Origin: Acidithiobacillus ferruginosus
GTDB taxonomy: Bacteria; Pseudomonadota; Gammaproteobacteria; Acidithiobacillales; Acidithiobacillaceae
Direction: 5' to 3'
NCBI RefSeq assembly: GCF_018854495.1
Contig: NZ_JABBDR010000109.1
Span: 1 to 8,795 of the forward strand
DNA length: 8,795 nucleotides
The notes beneath the pieces are model-generated. The model made no database searches. It was not told the DNA's origin and saw only the letters and a program-made list of their open reading frames with translations. The translations under genes and the position numbers were made by a program. Positions within the stretch are counted from its first letter, which is position 1. Every line of letters starts with the position of its first letter. Below are positions 1 through 6,424 of this stretch, piece by piece.

Positions 1-2
1 CC

Positions 3-233
3 CAAAAGGCCATACAAGCCGTAGAACAGCGCGTGGCCCAACTGTCCACCGGCGGTGGCACCTCGGACGGGCGCTTCATTGCCCAGTTGGGCGGGCAAGT
101 CGTAGAACTCGGGCCCGTCAATGCCACCATCCACAAGATCAACGAATGTGTTGCCGTCACTGATCTGGAGCATCTGGCGCAGATATATACGGAGATCATG
201 GTGCATCTGCTGGAGGCCGCGAATGGCCGTTAG
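3..233 (+). CDS. dapE: Succinyl-diaminopimelate desuccinylase, C-terminal fragment (5' end outside window)
   Basis: DapE is a cytoplasmic binuclear zinc amidohydrolase. It hydrolyses N-succinyl-LL-2,6-diaminopimelate to succinate and LL-diaminopimelate in the lysine and peptidoglycan-precursor pathway. Only the last 76 codons are visible; the frame is open to the left edge and ends at a TAG at 231-233. The fragment carries the family's C-terminal signature [10 protein letters not shown], followed by [17 protein letters not shown]. The His of NATIHK (132-134) corresponds to the conserved metal ligand near the C-terminus of E. coli DapE (His349). The end of the protein is at the expected distance after this motif, so the gene appears intact at its 3' end. 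Its last 11 bp overlap the start of the following rlpA, which suggests co-transcription of two peptidoglycan-related genes. The identification rests on strong motif match; the N-terminal catalytic part cannot be judged here. Confidence 0.93.
   Translation, partial: QKAIQAVEQRVAQLSTGGGTSDGRFIAQLGGQVVELGPVNATIHKINECVAVTDLEHLAQIYTEIMVHLLEAANGR
212..216 (+). promoter_or_regulatory. Shine-Dalgarno GGAGG that fixes the rlpA start
   Basis: GGAGG lies 6 nt before the ATG at 223, inside the end of dapE. It favours this start over in-frame starts further upstream (for example at 121), which would add 34 residues in front of the signal peptide and bury the lipobox. Confidence 0.7.
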
Positions 234-1047
234 TGGCGCACGTCGTACCGTCTATACCGTACTGGGACTGTCGACGCTGGTACTGAGCGGCTGTGCAGGC
301 GTCTCGACATCACCCACCGCCAACGGTGCGTCGCCGTCCGCCTCTGCGGCCTGCGCCACCCCCGCTCCTGATCTGCGCGCCGCCTATAACCGTCCTTATC
401 AGGTTCACGGCCGTACCTATGCGCCGCTGAACAGCTCCGCCGGATATGCCGTGCGCGGCATGGCCTCCTGGTATGGCTGGGAATCCGGCTCCACCACAGC
501 CATGGGCACCCCTTTCCGGCCTCGCGCCTTCAGTGCCGCCAGCCGGGATCTGCCGCTGCCGACCTGCGCCCGGGTCACCAACCTCAGCAACGGCCGAAGT
601 GTTATCGTGCTGGTCAATGATCGCGGCCCCTTTGTGGATGGCCGCGCGATGGACCTCTCCTACGGAGCGGCCAATGCCCTGGGGATGGCGGGGCAAGGCG
701 TCGCCCCGGTGGAGATCGTGGCTCTGGCAGCGGTAGCCGCGCCTCCGCCAGGCACATCCAGGGGCACGGTTACCGCGGCAGCATTGCCCATGGCCCCGGA
801 AATACCGGCGCCATCCCAAACCTTTCTGCAAACCGGAGCATTTAGCCGGGTCAACAATGCCACCCGTGAACGCAACCGTCTGCTCCATGCCGGTATTCGC
901 GGCGTGCTCATCGTGCCCGGACTGGTGAACGGGCAGCAATATTACAAGGTGCAGATTGGCCCGCTGCCGGGTGGTGTCGCCGCGGTCCAGGTCATCGCCG
1001 AACTCAGGCAGATGGGTTTTCATGATTTTTACAGCATAGAACAGTAA
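223..1047 (+). CDS. rlpA: RlpA-family septal lipoprotein (DPBB + SPOR domains) with altered catalytic residues
   Basis: This 274-residue outer-membrane lipoprotein of the RlpA family is expected to bind denuded glycan strands at the division septum; some homologues are lytic transglycosylases. From the ATG at 223 the protein has a short basic N-terminus (R7, R8), a hydrophobic stretch and a lipobox LSGC with Cys24 as the lipidation site. A Ser/Ala/Pro-rich linker of about 30 residues follows. The double-psi beta-barrel domain runs from about residue 78 to 168, with ASWYG at 81-85, VTNL at 118-121 and NDRGPF at 132-137. A Pro/Ala linker leads to a C-terminal SPOR domain at about 199-274 ([17 protein letters not shown]). 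The oddity is in the barrel. Where active RlpA has Glu (the TAxGE motif) and His (the AAH motif), this protein has Thr96 and Ser107; only Asp133 is kept. It may therefore bind without cutting. It overlaps dapE by 11 bp and sits 11 bp before the sulfotransferase. Confidence 0.92.
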   Translation: MAVSGARRTVYTVLGLSTLVLSGCAGVSTSPTANGASPSASAACATPAPDLRAAYNRPYQVHGRTYAPLNSSAGYAVRGMASWYGWESGSTTAMGTPFRPRAFSAASRDLPLPTCARVTNLSNGRSVIVLVNDRGPFVDGRAMDLSYGAANALGMAGQGVAPVEIVALAAVAAPPPGTSRGTVTAAALPMAPEIPAPSQTFLQTGAFSRVNNATRERNRLLHAGIRGVLIVPGLVNGQQYYKVQIGPLPGGVAAVQVIAELRQMGFHDFYSIEQ

Positions 1048-1058
1048 GGAACCGCGAG

Positions 1059-2021
1059 ATGCCCCAACCGGTGTGGCCCAACTTCTATATTGTCGGTGCG
1101 GTAAAAAGCGGCACGACTTCGCTTTACGCCTACCTGCGGCAACATCCCCAGGTTTTTTTGCCGGCGATGAAGGAACCGCACTTTTTTACCCAGCCCCATC
1201 CGTCTCCGGAACAAAGGCATTGGATTCAATATGTGGGCAATGTCGAACAGTACCAGCAGCTTTATCGCGGCGCGGAGCGATTCCCGCGGATAGGGGACGC
1301 CAGTCCCTCCTATCTCTGGTGCGAAGAAGCGCCGGAGCGTATCCACGCTGTGCAACCGGAAGCCCGGATCATCGTCATCCTGCGTGATCCGGTGCAGCGG
1401 GCCCATGCCCAGTACCTCATGGACTTCAACGAAGGAGTACTCGACTTACCCTTCGTGGAGGCGTTACAACGGGACTGGACCCGCCCCGACAAGGGCTGGG
1501 GGATCTCCCAGCTTTATGTGGAGCTGGGGCGCTATACCGCACAGATCATGCGTTACCAGCAGCAATTCGGTGCCGACCAGGTGCATGTCTGTCTCCTCGA
1601 GGACCTCAAGAAAAACCCGTTGGCCGTGCTGGAGGACATTGCCGATTTTCTGGAGATCGACCGCGGACCATTGCGCGACATGGATCTGGGAACCGTCCAT
1701 AACGTCCATCGCCTGCCGCGGGGAAACTGGGCCCGGCAACTGGCCAGCGGACACATCAGCCGGTATATTGGCGAGCATCTTTTTCCACGCACCTGGGGCG
1801 AATTCGTCTGGCGCAACATTTTCCTGCGCGAAGGGCGCAAGCCGCCCATGGATGCCGAAGCGCGCAGCTTTCTTCAGGCCATATACACCCCGGAAATAGA
1901 GCGCCTGGAGCAGTTGTTGGGCCGCCCGCTGCCGGAATTGCGGACATCCTGGAAACTTTCGGAGCCAACGGGTCAGTCGCTCTCCGCCGCCCGGTCTCCG
2001 AAGCCCTCCGGCAACCGCTGA
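1059..2021 (+). CDS. PAPS-dependent sulfotransferase family protein
   Basis: This 320-residue protein is of the carbohydrate/heparan-type sulfotransferase family (P-loop-like fold). Members transfer sulfate from 3'-phosphoadenosine-5'-phosphosulfate to hydroxyl or amino groups. The N-terminal 5'-phosphosulfate loop is clear: IVGAVKSGTTSLYAYLRQHP at 11-30, with the likely catalytic Lys16. KEPHFF follows at 38-43, as is usual in this family. The 3'-phosphate-binding segment is ILRDPVQRAHAQY at 107-119 with Arg109; the Ser normally found in the RA[YF]S context is Ala117 here. No signal peptide or membrane segment is visible, so it is probably cytoplasmic and acts on a soluble or membrane-bound precursor. 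The acceptor is unknown. A polysaccharide, lipid or nodulation-factor-like glycan would fit the family, and the peptidoglycan-gene neighbours hint at the envelope. The start at 1059 has AAGGA (1046-1050) 8 nt upstream. The last 20 or so residues are Ser/Pro-rich and look like a disordered tail. Confidence 0.85.
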   Translation: MPQPVWPNFYIVGAVKSGTTSLYAYLRQHPQVFLPAMKEPHFFTQPHPSPEQRHWIQYVGNVEQYQQLYRGAERFPRIGDASPSYLWCEEAPERIHAVQPEARIIVILRDPVQRAHAQYLMDFNEGVLDLPFVEALQRDWTRPDKGWGISQLYVELGRYTAQIMRYQQQFGADQVHVCLLEDLKKNPLAVLEDIADFLEIDRGPLRDMDLGTVHNVHRLPRGNWARQLASGHISRYIGEHLFPRTWGEFVWRNIFLREGRKPPMDAEARSFLQAIYTPEIERLEQLLGRPLPELRTSWKLSEPTGQSLSAARSPKPSGNR

Positions 2022-2044
2022 CACCCGTCCGCCAGCGCGCCCGC

Positions 2045-2073
2045 TTGCTGAATCACCCCCCCTCTACTATCTT
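2045..2073 (+). promoter_or_regulatory. Weak candidate sigma-70-type promoter for the ppsA-pdh operon
   Basis: TTGCTG (2045-2050) and TATCTT (2068-2073) are 17 bp apart and match the -35 and -10 consensus at 3 of 6 and 4 of 6 positions. TACTAT at 2065-2070 is an alternative -10 but leaves only 14 bp. A repeated TTTACT (2072-2077 and 2096-2101) lies nearby and could be chance. The candidate is supported mainly by location: 2022-2116 is the only gap of any size in the window. No terminator hairpin with a T tract is visible, so read-through from the sulfotransferase gene is possible. Confidence 0.25.
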
Positions 2074-2103
2074 TACTCTGGAGTCGGAGATCGGTTTTAC
2101 TGC

Positions 2104-2110
2104 GGAGGAG
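2104..2110 (+). promoter_or_regulatory. Shine-Dalgarno GGAGGAG that fixes the ppsA start
   Basis: This strong ribosome binding site ends 6 nt before the ATG at 2117. The reading frame is open upstream to a TTG at 2045, but the 24 extra residues from there do not resemble PEP synthase and no comparable site precedes them. Confidence 0.75.
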
Positions 2111-2116
2111 AGCGTC

Positions 2117-4528
2117 ATGTCTGGTCGTTATATTCGGTTTTTCAAGGATATCCGCATAGAAGACGTGCCTCTGGTAGGCGGTAAAAATGCCTCTTTGGGA
2201 GAAATGTACCGGGAACTGAGTCCCCAGGGGGTGAAGGTTCCCAATGGTTTCGCCATTACCAGCGAAGCCTATCGTTACCTGCTGGATCAGGCTGGCGCCT
2301 GGCCGGCGCTCCATGATGCGCTGGACGGCTTGGACCCGACCAACGTCACCGACCTGGCGCGGCGCGGCGCACGGGCACGCGAAATCGTCTACGGCGCCCC
2401 GCTACCGGCAGATCTACAGGCGGAGGTGCTCGCGGGCTACGCCGAACTGCGCAAGGAATATGGCGAAGCACTGTCCGTAGCCGTCCGTTCTTCTGCGACC
2501 GCCGAAGACCTGCCCACCGCCAGTTTCGCCGGTCAGCAGGATACGTACCTCAATATTTCCGGCGAAGCCGCCCTGCTGGACGCCTGCCGCCGCTGCTTTG
2601 CCAGCCTGTTTACCGATCGTGCCATTCACTATCGGATCGATCAGGGCTTTGATCACTTCAAGGTCGCCCTGTCCATCGGCATCATGAAAATGGTGCGTTC
2701 CGATAAAGCGACCAGCGGTGTGATGTTTTCTCTGGATACCGAAACGGGTTTCCGTGACGTGGTTTTCATCACCGCATCCTGGGGACTGGGTGAAAACGTG
2801 GTGCAGGGCGCCGTGGACCCAGACGAATTCTACGTCTTCAAGCCAGCGTTTCTGCGCGGTAAAAAGGCGGTGCTGCGGCGGGTGTTGGGCAGCAAGAAGA
2901 TCAAGATGATCTACACGGAAGGAGATACCCGGCACAGCACCCGCAATATCGCCACCCATCGCCGCGAGCAGGACACATTCTGCCTCAGCGACGCGGATGT
3001 GCTGACCCTCGCCGATTACGCCATCAAGGTCGAACAGCATTACAGCCGCAAGATGCAGGAAAGCCGACCCATGGACATGGAGTGGGCAAAAGATGGCATC
3101 GACGGCCAGCTTTACATGGTCCAGGCACGGCCGGAGACCGTCGCGTCGCAGAAAAAGGGGCAGGTACTGGAAGAGTACATCCTGGATGCTCAGGGCCCTG
3201 CACTGATACAGGGGCGCGCCATCGGCGGCAAAATCGCATCCGGCCCGGTGCGCATCATCCGGGATGTGAAACATCTGGCGGACTTCAGACCCGGTGAGAT
3301 TCTGGTGGCGGACATCACCACCCCGGACTGGGAGCCCATCATGAAGGAGGCGGCAGCCATCATCACCAATCGCGGCGGACGCACCTGCCATGCCGCCATC
3401 ATCGCCCGGGAACTGGGCATTCCCGCTGTCGTCGGCACCGATCATGCGACCACCACGCTCAAGGATGGTGACAGCGTGACCGTATCCTGTGCCGGTGGCG
3501 ATGTGGGCAGCGTCTATGCCGGCGCCCTGCCCTTCACGGTCCGCCAGACCGATCTCGCCACCCTGCCCCGCCCGCAGACGCAGATCATGATCAATCTCGG
3601 CAATCCGGAAATCGCTTTTCAGACGTGCATGCTGCCCAATGACGGTGTCGGCCTGGCGCGGATGGAGTTCATCATCAGCAGCGCCATCAAGGCTCATCCC
3701 ATGGCGCTGCTGCATCCGGAAAAGGTCGAGGATGCCCATGAACGCACTGCGTTGGCCGCGCTGACCCAGGGCTACGCCCAGCCCGCCGATTTCTTTGTGG
3801 AACGCTTGTCGGAAGGCATCGGAACCATCGCTGCCGCGTTTTATCCAAAGCCGGTGGTCGTGCGCATGTCCGACTTCAAAACCAACGAATATGCCGCCCT
3901 ATTGGGGGGACGCTGGTTTGAGCCGGAGGAGGATAACCCGATGCTCGGCTTCCGCGGCGCCTCGCGCTACGCGCATCCGGCCTATACCGAGGGATTTCGT
4001 CTGGAATGCCTGGCCATGAAGCGGGTCCGTGAAGAGATGGGGCTGGATAATGTCATCCTCATGCTGCCCTTCGTGCGCCGGGTGAAAGAAGCGGACGACG
4101 TGTTGGCGAAGATGGCGGAGTTCGGCCTGCGCCGCGGCGAAAATGGCCTACAGGTCTATGCCATGTGCGAAATTCCCAATAATATCATCCTGATCGATCA
4201 GTTCGCCCAACGCTTTGACGGTTTTTCCATTGGCAGCAATGACCTGACCCAGCTCACCCTGGGCGTCGACCGCGACTCGGCCATCGTCGCCTTCGACTAT
4301 GATGAACGGGACGATGGCGTCAAGGAGATGATCCGCCTCGCGGTGGAGGGCTGCGCCCGTAACGGCATCCACTCCGGGCTTTGTGGACAAGCCCCTTCGG
4401 ACTATCCGGAAATGGCTGAGTTTCTGGTGCAAATCGGCATTCAGTCCATGAGCCTGAATCCGGATACGGTGCTGGCGACCACCTTGCATGTGCTCGACGT
4501 GGAAAAAAAGCGGAGCGGAGGGGCATGA
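2117..4528 (+). CDS. ppsA: Phosphoenolpyruvate synthase (pyruvate, water dikinase)
   Basis: PpsA converts pyruvate + ATP + water to PEP + AMP + phosphate, a gluconeogenic step in the cytoplasm. The 803-residue product is close to the E. coli enzyme (792). The N-terminal nucleotide-binding domain begins with LVGGKNASLGEM and contains RSSATAEDLPTASFAGQQ from Arg124. The central swivelling phosphohistidine domain carries GGRTCHAAIIARELGIP with catalytic His425 (His421 in E. coli). Thr423, two residues before it, corresponds to the Thr phosphorylated by the PpsR regulatory kinase in E. coli. The C-terminal TIM barrel binds pyruvate/PEP: GSNDLTQLTLGVDRDS from Gly706 and GLCGQ with Cys756, the expected acid/base Cys. 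All three domains are intact. The TGA overlaps the gpmI start by 4 bp. In an autotroph this enzyme would restore PEP from pyruvate. Pyruvate phosphate dikinase is the main alternative, but length and motifs favour PpsA. Confidence 0.96.
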   Translation: MSGRYIRFFKDIRIEDVPLVGGKNASLGEMYRELSPQGVKVPNGFAITSEAYRYLLDQAGAWPALHDALDGLDPTNVTDLARRGARAREIVYGAPLPADLQAEVLAGYAELRKEYGEALSVAVRSSATAEDLPTASFAGQQDTYLNISGEAALLDACRRCFASLFTDRAIHYRIDQGFDHFKVALSIGIMKMVRSDKATSGVMFSLDTETGFRDVVFITASWGLGENVVQGAVDPDEFYVFKPAFLRGKKAVLRRVLGSKKIKMIYTEGDTRHSTRNIATHRREQDTFCLSDADVLTLADYAIKVEQHYSRKMQESRPMDMEWAKDGIDGQLYMVQARPETVASQKKGQVLEEYILDAQGPALIQGRAIGGKIASGPVRIIRDVKHLADFRPGEILVADITTPDWEPIMKEAAAIITNRGGRTCHAAIIARELGIPAVVGTDHATTTLKDGDSVTVSCAGGDVGSVYAGALPFTVRQTDLATLPRPQTQIMINLGNPEIAFQTCMLPNDGVGLARMEFIISSAIKAHPMALLHPEKVEDAHERTALAALTQGYAQPADFFVERLSEGIGTIAAAFYPKPVVVRMSDFKTNEYAALLGGRWFEPEEDNPMLGFRGASRYAHPAYTEGFRLECLAMKRVREEMGLDNVILMLPFVRRVKEADDVLAKMAEFGLRRGENGLQVYAMCEIPNNIILIDQFAQRFDGFSIGSNDLTQLTLGVDRDSAIVAFDYDERDDGVKEMIRLAVEGCARNGIHSGLCGQAPSDYPEMAEFLVQIGIQSMSLNPDTVLATTLHVLDVEKKRSGGA

Positions 4529-6048
4529 AGGTCAACCCGGTATTGCTGGTGATTTTTGACGGCTTCGGCCTCAACCCCAATCGCGCTTTCAATGGCTGGG
4601 CACAGGCGCACACGCCGCATCTCGATCACTACTTTGCCAGCTTTCCCCATACCGCCCTGCAGGCTTCGGGGCGGGCGGTGGGCCTGCCGGACGGACAATT
4701 CGGCAATTCGGAGGTGGGTCACCTCACCCTGGGTTCGGGGCGGATCCTCCTGCAGGATCTGGTGCGCATTTCCGACAGCCTGGAGGACGGCAGTTTTGCG
4801 CGGATTCCGGCTTGGCAGGATATGCTCAGGGACGCCAAACGCCTGCATCTGGTGGGCATGGTCTCCGATGGTGGTGTGCACTCCCATATCGAGCATTTGC
4901 TGAGCATCCTGCCGCTGGTGGTGGCGGCAGGCGTGGAACCGGTGATCCACATGATTACGGACGGCCGGGATACAGCGCCGCAGTGCGCCGATCTCTACGC
5001 CCGTCAGGTGGAAGAAATCCTGCACAAGCTGGGCCAGGGGCGCATTGCCACCGTCTGCGGGCGCTATACGGCCATGGACCGTGCCGGCTACTGGGATCGG
5101 ACGGAAAAGGCCTGGGCCGCCCTGCTGCGCGGCGAAGGGTTCACCGCAGATACCGCTGAAGCGGCCATTCACAGCGCCTGGAAGCGCGGTGAGGGAGACG
5201 AGTTCATTCCGCCCACCGTCATTGGTGATCCACGGCAAAACCGTATTGCTGCCGATGAGCCTGTCTTCTTTTTCAACTTTCGCTCGGATCGCATGCGCCA
5301 GCTCAGCGCCGCCATCGCCATGCCGGCCTTCACCCACTTCGACCGCCGCGGTGAGTCTGCCCGGCGTGCCTTGTGCATGGCCTCCTACGACGACGCGTAC
5401 CCGTTCCCAGTACTGTTTCCCCCGGAAATTCCCGTCAACGTCCTGGCCGAAGTGATCAGCGACGCGGGACTGCAACAGTTCCACTGTGCCGAGACCGAGA
5501 AATACGCCCATGTGACCTATTTTTTCAATGGCGGCCGGGAAGACCCCTTTCCCGGCGAGGATCGCGAGATCATCCCCTCGCCACAGGTGGCCACTTACGA
5601 CCTGAAGCCAGAAATGAGTGCTCCCCAGGTGGCGGACCGCATCATCGCGGCACTGGAGAGCGGCAGGTATGCCTTTGTACTGGTGAACTTCGCCAATGGC
5701 GACATGGTCGGGCATACCGCCAAAATCCCCGCGATCCTGCGCGCGGTGGAAACCCTCGACCTGCAGTTTCACCGGGTGCTGCAGGCGGCGCAGCGGCAAG
5801 GCTTCAAGGTCATTCTCACCGCCGATCATGGCAACTGCGACGAAATGGTGGACCCGGTGACGGGCGAGCCACACACCCAGCATACGGTGTATCCGGTGCC
5901 CATGCTGCTGATTGGCGAACCGGGCGTACATCTGGGTATTGGTCGTGGCACCGCCGACATCGCCCCCACCATCCTGGAGCTCATGGGCCTGCCGCAGCCC
6001 AAGGAAATGACGGGACATAGCATCCTCCTCAAAAACCGGCCCGTCTGA
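4525..6048 (+). CDS. gpmI: 2,3-bisphosphoglycerate-independent phosphoglycerate mutase
   Basis: GpmI interconverts 3-phosphoglycerate and 2-phosphoglycerate through a phosphoserine intermediate, using two Mn ions and no bisphosphoglycerate cofactor. At 507 residues it is full length (E. coli about 514). It is a two-domain alkaline-phosphatase-superfamily enzyme. Metal and catalytic residues are all present: Asp12 in VIFDGFG, the phosphorylated Ser62 in GNSEVGH, Asp393 and His397 in NGDMVGHT, Asp434 and His435 in TADHGNCDEM, and His453 in HTQHT. The phosphotransferase insert has SDGGVHSH (His119), DGRDT (Arg148, Asp149), FRSDRMR (Arg253, Arg256) and TEKYAHVT (Lys326). The start codon lies in an ATGA overlap with ppsA, with GGAG 9 nt upstream, so translation is probably coupled. 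In context it is the first step taking Calvin-cycle 3-phosphoglycerate toward PEP and the downstream dehydrogenase. Confidence 0.97.
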   Translation: MKVNPVLLVIFDGFGLNPNRAFNGWAQAHTPHLDHYFASFPHTALQASGRAVGLPDGQFGNSEVGHLTLGSGRILLQDLVRISDSLEDGSFARIPAWQDMLRDAKRLHLVGMVSDGGVHSHIEHLLSILPLVVAAGVEPVIHMITDGRDTAPQCADLYARQVEEILHKLGQGRIATVCGRYTAMDRAGYWDRTEKAWAALLRGEGFTADTAEAAIHSAWKRGEGDEFIPPTVIGDPRQNRIAADEPVFFFNFRSDRMRQLSAAIAMPAFTHFDRRGESARRALCMASYDDAYPFPVLFPPEIPVNVLAEVISDAGLQQFHCAETEKYAHVTYFFNGGREDPFPGEDREIIPSPQVATYDLKPEMSAPQVADRIIAALESGRYAFVLVNFANGDMVGHTAKIPAILRAVETLDLQFHRVLQAAQRQGFKVILTADHGNCDEMVDPVTGEPHTQHTVYPVPMLLIGEPGVHLGIGRGTADIAPTILELMGLPQPKEMTGHSILLKNRPV

Positions 6049-6073
6049 AAGCATTTTATAAGGAGAACACGTT

Positions 6074-6424
6074 ATGAGTGCCAACGATCGCGTCAACGAA
6101 ATCGCTCAGCTCACCGAACGCCTCAAAGACAAGTATCCCGCCGAAATCAATGCGTTCCTCGGTTTTATGGGGAAGACCGAGGGTAATCCGGCCCTGGGCA
6201 AGGCGCAGAAGGAACTGATCAATGTAGCACTGTCCGTTGCCGCCCAATGTGAATGGTGTATCGCGCTCCATGTCAAAGGCGCTGTAACCGCCGGAGCCAC
6301 CCGCGATGAAATCATGAGTGCAGGCTTCTTGGCAGTGCTCATGCATGGCGGCCCAGCGCTCATGTATCTGGTGCGCCTGACCGAGGCCGTCGATGCGTTT
6401 TTGCCGGAAGAAAGCCATGGATAA
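6074..6424 (+). CDS. AhpD-like / carboxymuconolactone decarboxylase family protein with CxxC redox motif
   Basis: This small 116-residue all-helical protein belongs to the AhpD/CMD superfamily. The core motif is seen directly: Glu47, then Cys59-Glu-Trp-Cys62 and His66 (E-x11-C-x2-C-x3-H), followed by the helix VKGAVTAGATRDEIMSA. The same spacing occurs in Mycobacterium tuberculosis AhpD (Glu118, Cys130, Cys133, His137), which passes electrons from the dihydrolipoyl groups of an E2 enzyme to the peroxidase AhpC. The extra relay His between the two Cys residues in AhpD is Trp61 here, so activity may differ. True gamma-carboxymuconolactone decarboxylases lack the CxxC pair, so decarboxylation is unlikely. 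AAGGAG (6060-6065) sits 8 nt before the ATG; the gene starts 25 bp after gpmI and overlaps pdhA by 8 bp. Placement just before lipoyl-enzyme genes suggests use of their lipoyl groups, which is inference. It is probably cytoplasmic, with no signal peptide. Confidence 0.85.
   Translation: MSANDRVNEIAQLTERLKDKYPAEINAFLGFMGKTEGNPALGKAQKELINVALSVAAQCEWCIALHVKGAVTAGATRDEIMSAGFLAVLMHGGPALMYLVRLTEAVDAFLPEESHG
6406..6410 (+). promoter_or_regulatory. Shine-Dalgarno GGAAG that fixes the pdhA start
   Basis: GGAAG is 6 nt before the ATG at 6417. It favours this codon over the in-frame ATG at 6393, which would add eight residues unlike the family, and over the ATG at 6432, which would clip the first helix. 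The site lies inside the end of the AhpD-like gene. Confidence 0.55.

Noticed and set aside
121..222. Longer rlpA version starting at 121.
   Set aside because: The extra 34 residues are translated from dapE in another frame, would mask the signal peptide, and the ATG at 223 has a good ribosome binding site.
310..1023. A 237-codon minus-strand frame opposite rlpA.
   Set aside because: It is Gly/Arg-rich with no domain, and the + strand carries clear lipobox, barrel and SPOR motifs.
2010..2060. Possible rho-independent terminator after the sulfotransferase gene.
   Set aside because: The segment is GC-rich, but I find no stable hairpin followed by a T tract.
2045..2116. Longer ppsA version starting at TTG 2045.
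   Set aside because: The added residues do not resemble PEP synthase and no good ribosome binding site precedes them; GGAGGAG before 2117 decides the start.
2414..3739. A 441-codon minus-strand frame opposite ppsA.
   Set aside because: It shadows a fully conserved ppsA. The translation is rich in His, Asp and Gly and shows no family motif.
4441..6096. A 551-codon open frame on the minus strand covering all of gpmI.
   Set aside because: It is antisense to a gene with every catalytic residue in place. The translation has no recognisable domain, and long antisense frames are common in GC-rich coding DNA with strong third-position bias.
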